Positions 9,300 to 17,301 of a stretch of DNA of 64,000 nt are shown piece after piece. The stretch is from Hymenobacter cellulosivorans (lineage in GTDB: Bacteria > Bacteroidota > Bacteroidia > Cytophagales > Hymenobacteraceae): contig NZ_CP095049.1 of assembly GCF_022919135.1 (NCBI RefSeq), positions 1,674,001 to 1,738,000 of the forward strand. The letters run 5' to 3'. Both the position numbers and the translations under genes were made by a program. The notes below the pieces were generated by a model. The model saw only the letters and a list, made by a program, of their open reading frames with translations. It did no database searches and had not been told where the DNA came from. Each line of letters begins with the position of its first letter. Within the stretch, counting starts at the first letter, position 1.

Positions 9300-9664
9300 T
9301 ACTTCCTCGTCTTTCTTAACGACGGGGGAGTAAACTTGATGGTCGAGAGCTTCGGCGGCGGTGGTGGCGGAGCCTCTGGTGGCGGTGGGGGTGGTGGCGG
9401 CTTGGTGTCGTCCAGTGGCGGTGCCTCCATCAGCTCGTTTACCTTGAGCATCTTGTCGTCCTTTACCACCTCTTCCTTGGCAAACATCCGCGCGATGAGC
9501 GGGAAGCTTACCATCAGGGCCAGAAGGGCAACGGCGATGAGAAGAGCTCGGGTAACGTGCTTGTTGTACAACCGCCGGAGCACGTAAGCTCCGTAGGCTT
9601 TATTGCGGCCTTCAAAGACGATGTCGTTGAAAGACGCCTGAGCCAATTGCGTGTTATCCATCAT
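9299..9664 (-). pseudogene. tonB: TonB family protein, N-terminal part of a frameshifted gene
   Basis: This 121-codon frame holds the conserved start QASFNDIVFEGRNKAYGAYV, the transmembrane helix (about residues 40-58) and a Pro-rich linker with two poly-Pro runs. After ...KFTPP the frame reads SLRKTRK and stops, where a TonB would continue toward its C-terminal domain. The lesion is in the G5 run at 9324-9328. The gene overlaps exbD by 4 bp (9661-9664), as expected for an intact, translationally coupled operon gene. Rapid loss, phase variation and a sequencing error are all possible; the rest of the gene looks well preserved, which favours error or a very recent event. Confidence 0.88.
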
Positions 9665-10182
9665 AGCCCGGAAGTTTTAATCAGGTCCTCATCAGCCTTC
9701 GAGATGTCAACCAGAGCGTATTTCTTCTGGTCGGTAATGTTCATCTCGTCGAGGATGTCAACCATGTTCTTGTAATTGGACTTGTCAACGGGTTTGATCA
9801 GCACAACTACTTCTGGGTTGGCCTGACGGCGCTGCAGCAAGATTTTGCGGATACCGTTGGCGTCGTAGCTCGAAGCTACCAGCTCAGGCTTCACATCAGC
9901 AGACAACAAGCCATCATAATAATAGATCTTGTTGTTCTCACCCAGCAGTACCGTGAAAGCATTCGAAGCCTTAATCTCAGATTTTTCGTCCTCGGCTTTT
10001 GGCTTTACGGGCATGTTGAGCTGCATCACGGTCGGCTTGCTGAAGGTTGTCGTCAGCATGAAGAAGGTGAGGAGCAGGAAGGCCAAGTCCACCATCGGCG
10101 TCATGTCGATTTTGGTCGACATTTTCTTGGCCCGCTTCTTACCTCCTTTACCGGAGTCGGCTTGTTGTTGTATTTCTGCCAT
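9661..10182 (-). CDS. exbD: ExbD/TolR biopolymer transport protein (second copy)
   Basis: ExbD forms the proton channel with ExbB and energises TonB. The 173-residue protein has a short basic cytoplasmic N terminus (GKGGKKRAKKM) and one transmembrane helix starting at MTPMVDLAFLLLTFFMLTT, which includes the conserved membrane Asp needed for proton transfer. A periplasmic domain follows (VVVLIKPVDKSNYKNMVDIL near residue 125). It lies 13 bp after the other exbD and overlaps the next tonB by 4 bp. Two different ExbD proteins in series are common in Bacteroidota and may form a mixed channel. Confidence 0.94.
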   Translation of the reverse strand: MAEIQQQADSGKGGKKRAKKMSTKIDMTPMVDLAFLLLTFFMLTTTFSKPTVMQLNMPVKPKAEDEKSEIKASNAFTVLLGENNKIYYYDGLLSADVKPELVASSYDANGIRKILLQRRQANPEVVVLIKPVDKSNYKNMVDILDEMNITDQKKYALVDISKADEDLIKTSGL

Positions 10183-10195
10183 TTCTCTGCGTCGG

Positions 10196-10819
10196 TTATT
10201 TCCCGGCTACCGGCTTGGACTCCAAGTCAGTAATCAGGTTGAAACGGTTGATGTTCTTATCCTGCAGCAGTTGGATGACTTTCTTCACGGTTGGTACGTC
10301 CGCGTTACCGTCGCCTTTGATGGCGATGTAAGCGGGCTTACCGAACTCCTTGCGGCTAGCAGCCTGCGCTTCTACCACCCAGTCGATAAACTGGTTGTTC
10401 AGAGAGTCGGCAGGAATGCCAGGCTGCCTGAGGGCTTTGCGCTGCTCGTTGTCGCGGCTTAGGAAGTCGGGAAGCTGTTGTACCGGTACGCCAAAGCTCG
10501 ACAGGTTGGAGAAGGTCTTTGCCTGAGCAGCCGTGAAGCTTACTCCGTACTTAGCACCTACCCGGGTCAACAGGTCCAGCTTGGGTTTAGCATCATCCAT
10601 TCCGAAGAATACCCGCTTGTCCTTGTCCACCGAAATGGTGATAACATGGCTTTCCGGCAGGCGAATTTCGGAAGTAGATGAGGGCGTATCCACCACTACA
10701 GCTTCCTCGGGAGCAAACTTGGTGGTGAGCATGAAGAAGGTCACCAGCAGGAATGCCAAGTCCACCATCGGAGTCATATCCAACGAGGGGGACGTTCTAT
10801 GAGGTTTTACTTTTGGCAT
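10196..10819 (-). CDS. exbD: ExbD/TolR biopolymer transport protein (first copy)
   Basis: A 207-residue ExbD paralogue with the signature SLDMTPMVDLAFLLVTFFML near residue 12, including the channel Asp. The periplasmic domain is longer than in the downstream copy, with an insert around residues 75-135 (YGVSFTAAQAKTFSNLSSFG and on). It ends in a typical ExbD segment (GDGNADVPTVKKVIQLLQDK). It lies between exbB (68 bp upstream) and the second exbD, in the same transcript. Confidence 0.94.
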   Translation of the reverse strand: MPKVKPHRTSPSLDMTPMVDLAFLLVTFFMLTTKFAPEEAVVVDTPSSTSEIRLPESHVITISVDKDKRVFFGMDDAKPKLDLLTRVGAKYGVSFTAAQAKTFSNLSSFGVPVQQLPDFLSRDNEQRKALRQPGIPADSLNNQFIDWVVEAQAASRKEFGKPAYIAIKGDGNADVPTVKKVIQLLQDKNINRFNLITDLESKPVAGK

Positions 10820-10887
10820 TGCGAGCGTGGTTAAAGAGCTTTATTCAGAAACGTTTAGAAACGCTGCTTTAGTGCGTAAACCGCGGA

Positions 10888-11760
10888 CTAAGCAGTATAA
10901 GTTTCTTTTTCGCCGTGCTGCGAAGCAAACGTCTGGATAATGCTGAAGCCAGCTTCATCGATGCTGTAGGTCAGCTCGTCAATCTTGCTGGTGAAGAAGT
11001 TGTAGGCAATGATGGCCAGGGCCGAGGTCAAGATACCCAGAGCCGTGTTGATCAGAGCTTCCGAAATACCGTTGGCCAGACCTACTGCGTCAGGAGCACC
11101 AGCGTTAGCAAGAGCCGAGAAGGCGTTGATCATACCGAATACCGTACCGAGCAGACCAATCAGGGTAGCTACCGAAGCGATGGTCGACAGGATAACGAGG
11201 TTCTTTTCCAGCATGGGCAGTTCCAGAGCCGTCGACTCTTCAATTTCCTTCTGAATGGCAGCAATTTTCGAGTCTTTGTCGAGGCTGCGGTCACGAGCCA
11301 TCTCCTGGTATTTGCCCAGGCCAGCTTTTACTACGCTAGCAACCGAGCCTTTTTGCTGGTCGCAGGCGGCCAGAGCGCCGGTGATGTCGTTTACATTCAG
11401 CTTCTGACGCACGTTGCGGATGAAAGCTTCGATGCTCTTCGAGCCTTTAGCCTTGCTGATGGTCAGGAAACGCTCGATCGAGAAGGTGATTACCAACAGG
11501 AACAGCGTCAGCAGAATCGGTACAATAACACCACCTTTGTAAATAATGCCGAGGTAGTTACCGGGCAGGGGGTTATTTTCAGGATTGCCACCCTGGAAGT
11601 TGCCGGGGCTACCAAAAACAAACTTGTAGATGATAATCGATACGATCAACGCCAGTGGAATCACGATGGCGGCAAACGCGGAACCGCCTTTCGCTTCGCC
11701 CTGAGGAGCAGCGGGAGCGGCGGGCCGCACGTTTTTATTCATGGCATTCTTTTGTTCCAT
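10888..11760 (-). CDS. exbB: ExbB/TolQ/MotA proton channel protein
   Basis: The ExbB subunit forms the pentameric inner-membrane core of the TonB motor. The 290-residue protein has a Pro/Ala-rich N terminus, a first helix (FAAIVIPLALIVSIIIYKFV, about residues 29-48), a second (about 75-95), a cytoplasmic domain, and the conserved channel helices. These include VATLIGLLGTVFGMINAF and INTALGILTSALAIIAYNFF. It is the first gene of the exbB-exbD-exbD-tonB operon. A near-consensus promoter lies about 190 bp upstream, leaving a long structured leader. Confidence 0.95.
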   Translation of the reverse strand: MEQKNAMNKNVRPAAPAAPQGEAKGGSAFAAIVIPLALIVSIIIYKFVFGSPGNFQGGNPENNPLPGNYLGIIYKGGVIVPILLTLFLLVITFSIERFLTISKAKGSKSIEAFIRNVRQKLNVNDITGALAACDQQKGSVASVVKAGLGKYQEMARDRSLDKDSKIAAIQKEIEESTALELPMLEKNLVILSTIASVATLIGLLGTVFGMINAFSALANAGAPDAVGLANGISEALINTALGILTSALAIIAYNFFTSKIDELTYSIDEAGFSIIQTFASQHGEKETYTA

Positions 11761-11854
11761 TGTTCCGGAGAATTAGTGGGTTGGTGGTGAAAGGTTGAAC
11801 TCTTAAGGTGAAAAAGTGAAGAAAATGTAAGCCGGATAGCCCGAAGACAGCAGC

Positions 11855-11921
11855 GCCCCGCTCACCCGCACACTGGGCCCGTTCAGAGAACGGAAAGTGT
11901 GGGTCTGCTCGTGCGCGGGGC
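11855..11921 (-). ncRNA. Long hairpin in the exbB operon leader
   Basis: A 67-nt inverted repeat lying just inside the predicted exbB transcript. Outer arms GCCCCGC/GCGGGGC (11855-11861 with 11915-11921), middle arms CACACT/AGTGTG (11869-11874 with 11896-11901), inner arms CCGTTC/GAACGG. There is no coding sequence within it and no T-run directly after it on the minus strand. It may be a leader structure or a mini-terminator; the function is unknown. Confidence 0.5.
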
Positions 11922-11946
11922 CGTTAGGAATTCGGAGTATCCTTGG

Positions 11947-11978
11947 CAAACCTAAATAAAAACCTACGTGCTGCCAAA
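11947..11978 (-). promoter_or_regulatory. Promoter of the exbB-exbD-exbD-tonB operon
   Basis: On the minus strand TTTG (11975-11978), 20 nt, then TAGGTTTG (11947-11954): a full match to the Bacteroidota -33/-7 consensus TTTG-N(17-23)-TAnnTTTG. It puts the transcript start near 11940, about 180 nt before the exbB start. Confidence 0.75.
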
Positions 11979-12027
11979 TGAAAAATGCGTTTAAACGCTT
12001 TAAAACGGGTAGAGCCTTAAAAAAAGG

Positions 12028-12873
12028 CTATTTCTGCTCGTCGGTTTCTTGCTGATTTAAGTTGAGTTTTTTGGCTCGCTCCCAGTACGTGTCCATTTGA
12101 GCCAGGTTCAAATCGGCCAGTCGGTGACCGTCGCGGGCCGACTCGGTTTCCAGGTATTGGAAGCGCTGAATGAACTTGCGGTTGGTGCGTTCCAAGGCTT
12201 CTTCCGGATTGATGCCCGCGAATCGGGCAAAGTTGACTAAGGAAAAAAGTAGGTCGCCAAACTCGGCGGCAGCCCGCTCCTGATTACGCTGCTCGGGGTC
12301 AGTGTGTGCGTACTCAACTCCGAATTCTCCTAACTCTTCCTGCACTTTCTCCCATACCTGCTCGGGTTTTTCCCAGTCGAAACCGGCCCCACGGGCCTTC
12401 TCCTGGATCCGCATGGCTTTGACCAGGGCCGGCAATGAAGTAGGAACGCCGCCTAGCACCGAGGAGTTGCCTTTTTCCCGCAATTTGAGTTGCTCCCAAT
12501 TGCGTTTCACGTCTTCCTCGTCGTTCACAGTCGTGTCGCCATAAATGTGCGGGTGACGAAAGATGAGTTTCTCACATTGGGCGTCGAGGACATCCGCAAT
12601 ATCAAAATGGCCCGTCTCGGAGGCTATTTTGGCGTAAAAGGTGAGGTGGAGCATCACGTCGCCGAGTTCCTTCTTCACATCCGCCAGGTCGTCGCGCAGA
12701 ATGGCGTCAGAGAGTTCGTACGTCTCCTCAATGGTGAGATGACGTAAACTCTGCATGGTTTGTTTCTTATCCCACGGACATTCGGCCCGCAGGCGGTCCA
12801 GCACGTCGAGCAAACGGCCGAAGGCGGCCAGCTGTTCGGCGCGCCGGTTGGGCATTGAGGGTTGTGTTTCCAT
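12028..12873 (-). CDS. mazG: MazG nucleoside triphosphate pyrophosphohydrolase
   Basis: Hydrolyses NTPs and dNTPs to monophosphates and pyrophosphate, cleaning aberrant nucleotides. The 281-residue protein has the MazG signature ECPWDKKQTMQSLRHLTIEE near residues 32-51, with the metal-binding acidic residues EETYEL and, further on, DLADVKKELGDVMLH. A second, more degenerate MazG half follows around residues 150-250 (LGEFGVEY, AEFGDLLFSLVNFARF). A TATATTTG -7 box ends only 6 bp before the first ATG (12873), so the ATG at 12855 (MPNRRAEQL) may be the real start, or the message is leaderless. Confidence 0.93.
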   Translation of the reverse strand: METQPSMPNRRAEQLAAFGRLLDVLDRLRAECPWDKKQTMQSLRHLTIEETYELSDAILRDDLADVKKELGDVMLHLTFYAKIASETGHFDIADVLDAQCEKLIFRHPHIYGDTTVNDEEDVKRNWEQLKLREKGNSSVLGGVPTSLPALVKAMRIQEKARGAGFDWEKPEQVWEKVQEELGEFGVEYAHTDPEQRNQERAAAEFGDLLFSLVNFARFAGINPEEALERTNRKFIQRFQYLETESARDGHRLADLNLAQMDTYWERAKKLNLNQQETDEQK

Positions 12874-12878
12874 TACGT

Positions 12879-12886
12879 CAAATATA
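12879..12886 (-). promoter_or_regulatory. -7 promoter element of mazG
   Basis: TATATTTG on the minus strand (CAAATATA on plus) fits TAnnTTTG exactly. I see no TTG at the right distance upstream. Its closeness to the ATG at 12873 bears on the start choice. Confidence 0.5.
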
Positions 12887-12987
12887 CGGCACCCAAGCCG
12901 GGTGGGCTATACGTATGTAGAAGTGGGGGCAAGCCGGGCTGGTAAGGCCCCAAGAAATACTTTCGTAGAAAAGCAGGGCCATTTCTC

Positions 12988-12995
12988 TACTTTTG
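12988..12995 (+). promoter_or_regulatory. -7 promoter element of glmM
   Basis: TACTTTTG matches TAnnTTTG; a weak TTTCG at 12961-12965 lies 22 nt upstream as a possible -33 box. The start site would be near 13002, which supports GTG 13018 over TTG 13012 as glmM start. Confidence 0.55.
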
Positions 12996-13017
12996 CACTT
13001 CAAAACAAACCTTGCTT

Positions 13018-14412
13018 GTGGCACTGATCAAATCAATTTCCGGCATCCGGGGCACCATCGGCGGCGCAGCCGGCGAAGGCCTGACCCCCATTGACGTAGT
13101 GAAGTATGCAGCGGCCTTTGGCACCTGGGTACTGGAAAAAACGCAGAACAACACGATTGTCATCGGTCGGGACGCACGCATTTCGGGCGAGATGGTCAGT
13201 AAGCTGGTGGAAGGTACCCTGCGCGGACTGGGCATCGACGTAATCGACCTGGGCCTGAGCACGACACCAACCGTGGAAATAGCCGTGCCCGCCAAAAAAG
13301 CCGGCGGTGGCATCATCCTCACGGCCTCGCACAATCCTAAGCAGTGGAACGCGCTGAAGCTGCTCAACGACAAGGGCGAGTTCATTTCCGACGAGGAAGG
13401 GCAGGCTGTGCTGGCCCTGGGCGACAACGAGTCTTTCAACTTTGCTCCGGTCAACAAGCTGGGACAGTACTCGACCGACAACACCTTCTTCAAGAAGCAC
13501 ATCAAAGCCATTCTGGCCCTGCCGCTGGTCGATGTGGAGGCCATCAAGGCCAAGAAGTTTCGCGTCGTTATCGACTGCGTCAACTCCACCGGCGGCATTG
13601 TGGTGCCCATGCTGCTCGAAGCCCTGGGCGTAGAGAAAGTGGAAAAGCTGTTCTGTGAGCCCACCGGCGACTTTGCCCATAACCCCGAGCCCCTACCCGA
13701 AAACCTGCGCGACATTGCCCGGGTACTGGAAAAAGGCTCCTTCGACCTGGGCATTGTGGTGGACCCCGACGTGGACCGCCTCGCCCTGGTAAACGAGGAC
13801 GGCAGCATGTTCGGGGAAGAGTACACCCTGGTAGCTGTGGCCGACTACGTACTGCAGCAGAGCGGGGGCGGCAATACCGTCAGCAACCTGAGCAGTACCC
13901 GCGCTCTGCGCGACGTGACCGAAAAAGCCGGCGGCAACTACGCCGCCGCCGCCGTGGGCGAGGTGAACGTAGTGACCAAGATGAAGGAAACCAACGCCAT
14001 TATCGGTGGCGAGGGAAACGGCGGTATTATCTACCCCGAACTGCACTACGGTCGCGACTCCTTGGTGGGCATTGCGCTTTTCTTGAGCCACCTGGCCAAG
14101 TCGAACCTGACTATGACGCGCCTGCGGGCTTCGTATCCGGGCTACTTCATCTCCAAGAACAAGATTGAGCTGACGCCCGAAATTGATACCGACCAGGTAC
14201 TGGTGCAGATGCAGCAGCGCTACGCCAAGCAGCCGGTAAATACCATCGACGGGGTGAAAATCGAGTTTGACAAGGAGTGGGTGCACCTGCGCAAGTCCAA
14301 CACGGAGCCTATCATTCGCATCTACGCCGAATCGGACTCCAACGCCACGGCCGACCACTTGGCCAACAAGATTATTGCTGACATCAAGGAGATTATCTCC
14401 CAGAAGAGCTAG
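13018..14412 (+). CDS. glmM: Phosphoglucosamine mutase / phosphomannomutase family
   Basis: Interconverts glucosamine-6-phosphate and glucosamine-1-phosphate for peptidoglycan and LPS precursors. The start GTG at 13018 gives MALIKSISGIRGTIGG, the usual N terminus of this family in Bacteroidota. Visible motifs are the phosphoserine loop LTASHNPKQWNALK (Ser about 104), the metal loop DPDVDRL (about 249-255), the sugar-binding GGEGNGGIIYPE (about 332) and the phosphate-binding SNTEPIIRIYAE (about 426). The length (464 aa) is typical. A phosphomannomutase activity cannot be excluded from sequence. It is divergent from mazG and followed by a terminator. Confidence 0.92.
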   Translation: MALIKSISGIRGTIGGAAGEGLTPIDVVKYAAAFGTWVLEKTQNNTIVIGRDARISGEMVSKLVEGTLRGLGIDVIDLGLSTTPTVEIAVPAKKAGGGIILTASHNPKQWNALKLLNDKGEFISDEEGQAVLALGDNESFNFAPVNKLGQYSTDNTFFKKHIKAILALPLVDVEAIKAKKFRVVIDCVNSTGGIVVPMLLEALGVEKVEKLFCEPTGDFAHNPEPLPENLRDIARVLEKGSFDLGIVVDPDVDRLALVNEDGSMFGEEYTLVAVADYVLQQSGGGNTVSNLSSTRALRDVTEKAGGNYAAAAVGEVNVVTKMKETNAIIGGEGNGGIIYPELHYGRDSLVGIALFLSHLAKSNLTMTRLRASYPGYFISKNKIELTPEIDTDQVLVQMQQRYAKQPVNTIDGVKIEFDKEWVHLRKSNTEPIIRIYAESDSNATADHLANKIIADIKEIISQKS

Positions 14413-14433
14413 AAGCGCTTTTTGCCTCCATTT

Positions 14434-14474
14434 ATAAAGGATTCCGGCTGCCACGCTGGAATCCTTTATTTTTG
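14434..14474 (+). terminator. Terminator after glmM
   Basis: A 12-bp stem ATAAAGGATTCC/GGAATCCTTTAT (14434-14445 with 14458-14469), followed by TTTTTG. Confidence 0.85.
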
Positions 14475-14570
14475 TGGGGCTATATTCTCTCAGTAGCTAT
14501 ACCTCCTCCCTCCACCTTAGTTGCGCGTATGCCTCTCCACCCCGATTCGCACGCCTCCACTGCCACACCC

Positions 14571-15713
14571 ATGGCTGTGTATTTTGATAATGCGGCGACA
14601 ACCCCGCTCGATCCGGAAGTGCTGGATGCTATGCTGCCCTTCCTGCGCGAGCACTACGGCAACCCCAGCAGCATCCACGGCCACGGCCGCAAGGTGCGGG
14701 CAGCCATCGAGAATGCCCGTAAGACCATTGCCCACCTGATAAACGCTGCCCCGGCCGAAATTTCCTTTACTTCGGGCGGCACCGAGGGCGACAACTACGC
14801 AGCTTTCGGCAGCATTCGGACGCTGGGTTTGCGCCACGCCGTGACCTCCAAGCTAGAGCACCACGCTGTGCTGCACACCCTACAGGCGCTGGAGAAGTCC
14901 GGCGACATTACGCTCAGCTACGTGCGCCACGACGAGCAGGGGCGCCTGGATCTGGAGCATCTGGATGAGCTGTTGAAAACCAACGGCCGCTCGTTCGTGA
15001 GCTTGATGCATGCCAACAATGAAATTGGCAACCTGAACGACATCGGAGCTATTGGTAACATCTGTCAGCAGCACCAGGCCATTTTCCACACCGATACGGT
15101 GCAGACCATGGGCCACTACCGGCACGATGTACAGAAGCTGAAGAACCACTTTCTGGTGGGTTCAGCGCATAAGTTTCACGGCCCGAAAGGGGTGGGCTTT
15201 CTTTACCGCCGTCCCGAGGTGCACGTAGCCCCGCTAATTCACGGGGGCTCCCAGGAGCGCAATGTGCGGGCCGGCACCGAAAATGTGTACGGTATCATCG
15301 GCCTGGCTAAAGCTCTGGAAATTGCCTACCGCGACATGGACACCCATCAGCAGCACATCCAGGGCCTGAAAGACCGGTTTATTTCGCGCCTGACCAGCGA
15401 AATTGAGGATGTGCAGTTCAATGGACTCTCTGCCTATGCCGACCAGAGCCTGTACACGGTGCTGAGCGTGAGTTTGCCGCCGTCGGCGATGAGCGAAATG
15501 CTGCTTTTCAACCTGGACATCAGCCGGGTGTCGGTGTCGGGCGGCTCGGCCTGTAGCAGCGGTGCCGATGCGGGTTCGCACGTGCTGACGGCCCTGGGCT
15601 GCGACCCGCAGCGGGGCGCCATCCGCTTCTCGATGAGCAAATACAACACTGCTGAAGAAGTGGACTACGCCGTAGAGCAACTCGCCAAGATGTACCGTAA
15701 GGTGCCCGCTTAG
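14571..15713 (+). CDS. Cysteine desulfurase (IscS/NifS class V aminotransferase)
   Basis: A PLP enzyme that takes sulfur from cysteine as a persulfide for Fe-S clusters, tRNA thiolation and cofactors. MAVYFDNAATTPLDPEV at the N terminus is diagnostic. The PLP lysine lies in SAHKFHGPKG (about residue 201) and the persulfide cysteine in GGSACSSGADAG (Cys 328). The 380-residue length fits IscS/NifS. The frame is open upstream, and an ATG at 14529 (MPLHPDSHA) is possible but gives a poor, low-complexity extension. No isc or suf genes are adjacent, so the scaffold is elsewhere. Confidence 0.93.
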   Translation: MAVYFDNAATTPLDPEVLDAMLPFLREHYGNPSSIHGHGRKVRAAIENARKTIAHLINAAPAEISFTSGGTEGDNYAAFGSIRTLGLRHAVTSKLEHHAVLHTLQALEKSGDITLSYVRHDEQGRLDLEHLDELLKTNGRSFVSLMHANNEIGNLNDIGAIGNICQQHQAIFHTDTVQTMGHYRHDVQKLKNHFLVGSAHKFHGPKGVGFLYRRPEVHVAPLIHGGSQERNVRAGTENVYGIIGLAKALEIAYRDMDTHQQHIQGLKDRFISRLTSEIEDVQFNGLSAYADQSLYTVLSVSLPPSAMSEMLLFNLDISRVSVSGGSACSSGADAGSHVLTALGCDPQRGAIRFSMSKYNTAEEVDYAVEQLAKMYRKVPA

Positions 15714-15749
15714 CCCCGAGCTTGCTGCCTGCGTCAGGTAGCTATTACG

Positions 15750-15798
15750 AAACCCCGCTTGTGTTTTCCCGAACCGGGGAAAGCGCAAGTGGGGCTTT
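15750..15798 (+). terminator. Terminator after the cysteine desulfurase gene
   Basis: AAACCCCGCTTG pairs with CAAGTGGGGCTTT (about 15750-15761 with 15786-15798, with G-U pairs), with an internal TTCCC/GGGGAA stem. Confidence 0.65.
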
Positions 15799-15927
15799 GG
15801 GCTTTATCCTAGCTGGTTGAGTCGTGCGGAGCCTGTCGTTTAGGTCGTAAGGCAGCTGCTATATAGCGGTGGCCTATCTATTTTGCCGTCCTTGCGTACT
15901 CACTGGCAAAAGCAGCTTCCGACTCTC

Positions 15928-16590
15928 ATGGCCGACATTAATATTCAGCGTAAAAAGTCCTCTCCTAGTCCCTGGCTCCTGGTTTTGCTCGTGCTCATCG
16001 TGTTGGCAGTGGTGGGCTACTTCCTGTTCCGCTCTGATACGGCCGAACCAGTCGAGCAAGCCCCTGCGGCAACAACCAGTGCTGCCCCCGTTGCTGCCGA
16101 CTCGGCAGCTGAGGCCGAAACGGCCCCGCCTCTAGCTGATGGCGACGCAGCCGCGGTAGCCGATATGGCTGCCGCCGAAGGCCCGGTTACAGCCGATGAG
16201 CTGGCAACCTTTGCTACCGCCGAAACCGACAGTCCGGACTACGGCCGCCGCGGCCTGCAGATGCTCACGGCTTCGCTCAGCAGCCTGGCCGACCGGGATG
16301 ACCTGCGCGGCGACGCCACCGTAGCCGAGCGGCGCAACGACCTGACCAGTGCCATCAGCCGCAGCTCGGAACCTAATGCCAGTTTGCGGCCGGGCTTTGT
16401 GGCCGTGGCTGGTTTGCTGCAGGCTATTCAGCAAAAAGGCTACCCCGACCTGGAAAAACCCGTGGCTGAGCTCGGAGAACAAGCCCGGTCTTTGTCGGGG
16501 CGTACTACGCCTGCCGACCAGCCCGCTCTGCAGGCCTTTTTCACCAAGGCTGCCGGCATCCTGCAGACGCTCGACGAGCCCGCGCCCTAG
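15928..16590 (+). CDS. Membrane-anchored Ala-rich periplasmic protein, unknown
   Basis: A 220-residue protein: short basic N terminus (MADINIQRKKSS), one transmembrane helix (PWLLVLLVLIVLAVVGYFLF, about residues 15-34), an Ala/Glu/Pro-rich linker to about residue 95, then a small helical domain (DYGRRGLQMLTASLSSLADR and on). I do not recognise a family. The helix pattern looks like a periplasmic four-helix region, but this is only impression. The ATG at 15928 is chosen because the upstream in-frame extension does not look coding. It lies 54 bp before the PRC-barrel gene on the same strand, so the two are probably co-expressed. Confidence 0.8.
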   Translation: MADINIQRKKSSPSPWLLVLLVLIVLAVVGYFLFRSDTAEPVEQAPAATTSAAPVAADSAAEAETAPPLADGDAAAVADMAAAEGPVTADELATFATAETDSPDYGRRGLQMLTASLSSLADRDDLRGDATVAERRNDLTSAISRSSEPNASLRPGFVAVAGLLQAIQQKGYPDLEKPVAELGEQARSLSGRTTPADQPALQAFFTKAAGILQTLDEPAP

Positions 16591-16644
16591 TGTACCGGTA
16601 CTGCACCCCAATTTACCCGTTTCACCTGCTTGCTAACCCGACTC

Positions 16645-17163
16645 ATGGAGCCGAATTCTCCCATACCCTCTGCCGAAGGCATGCACCTGCGCCGCCTGCG
16701 CGACCTGACTGAGTTTGAAGTGGCCGACGGCAGCCCCGATGTACGTGGCTGGGCTGTGCGCGGCGGCGACGGTGCCAAGTTTGGCGACGTCTCTGAATTG
16801 ATAGTGGAGGAAGAGGCCCTGAAGGTGCGCTACCTCGACGTGGAGCTTGATTCGTCGCTGAACGTGAACCGTCACGAGCGTCACATCCTGATTCCGGTGG
16901 GCGTAGCGGCCCTAGACGAGGAGGGCGACAATGTATTTGTGCCTTCCTTAAATAAGGAAGCCGTGCTGGATTATCCGCCCTACGAGGAAATCCGCATTAC
17001 CAGGGAGTATGAGGAGGCTATGCTGCGCAGTCTGAAGCTGCCTTTGCCCGAAGGCCGCTCCGGTAGTTTCTACGACCAGGATTCTTACAACGAGCAACGC
17101 TTCTACCACAACCGCCGACCGGCTGCTCACGAAGGCCTACGCCGCCGCGACCCGGAGGCTTAG
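16645..17163 (+). CDS. PRC-barrel domain protein
   Basis: A 172-residue soluble protein. Its core RGWAVRGGDGAKFGDVSELI (about residues 33-52) and VRYLDVELDSSLN fit the PRC-barrel fold, a small beta-barrel found in RimM, photosynthetic reaction centre H subunits and stress-linked proteins. The C-terminal third is charged and rich in Arg, Tyr and Asn, and probably disordered. The start is the ATG at 16645; the TTG at 16630 is less likely. It follows the membrane-anchored protein gene by 54 bp. Similar proteins are often general-stress or envelope-associated; the function here is unknown. Confidence 0.82.
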   Translation: MEPNSPIPSAEGMHLRRLRDLTEFEVADGSPDVRGWAVRGGDGAKFGDVSELIVEEEALKVRYLDVELDSSLNVNRHERHILIPVGVAALDEEGDNVFVPSLNKEAVLDYPPYEEIRITREYEEAMLRSLKLPLPEGRSGSFYDQDSYNEQRFYHNRRPAAHEGLRRRDPEA

Positions 17164-17175
17164 CGTTGTTTATTG

Positions 17176-17297
17176 AGCCTTAATTAAGGCTTGCCTGACC
17201 CGTAAACGAGTCATACTGGGTGGGAGCAGCTGGCAATCCGCAGCTTCTTACATCCAGTATGACTCGTTTAAGAGTTAGGCTCGCAAACGGCCTGACT
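17176..17297. repeat. Three consecutive inverted repeats between PRC-barrel gene and hemH
   Basis: In 122 bp there are three structures: a perfect 16-nt palindrome AGCCTTAATTAAGGCT (17176-17191); a 17-bp perfect inverted repeat (17203-17219 with 17254-17270, 34-nt loop with an inner AGCTG/CAGCT stem); and AGTTAGGC/GCCTGACT (17273-17280 with 17290-17297). They lie between convergent genes, so they may act as terminators, but T-runs are absent. Confidence 0.7.
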
Positions 17298-17301
17298 AAA
17301 G

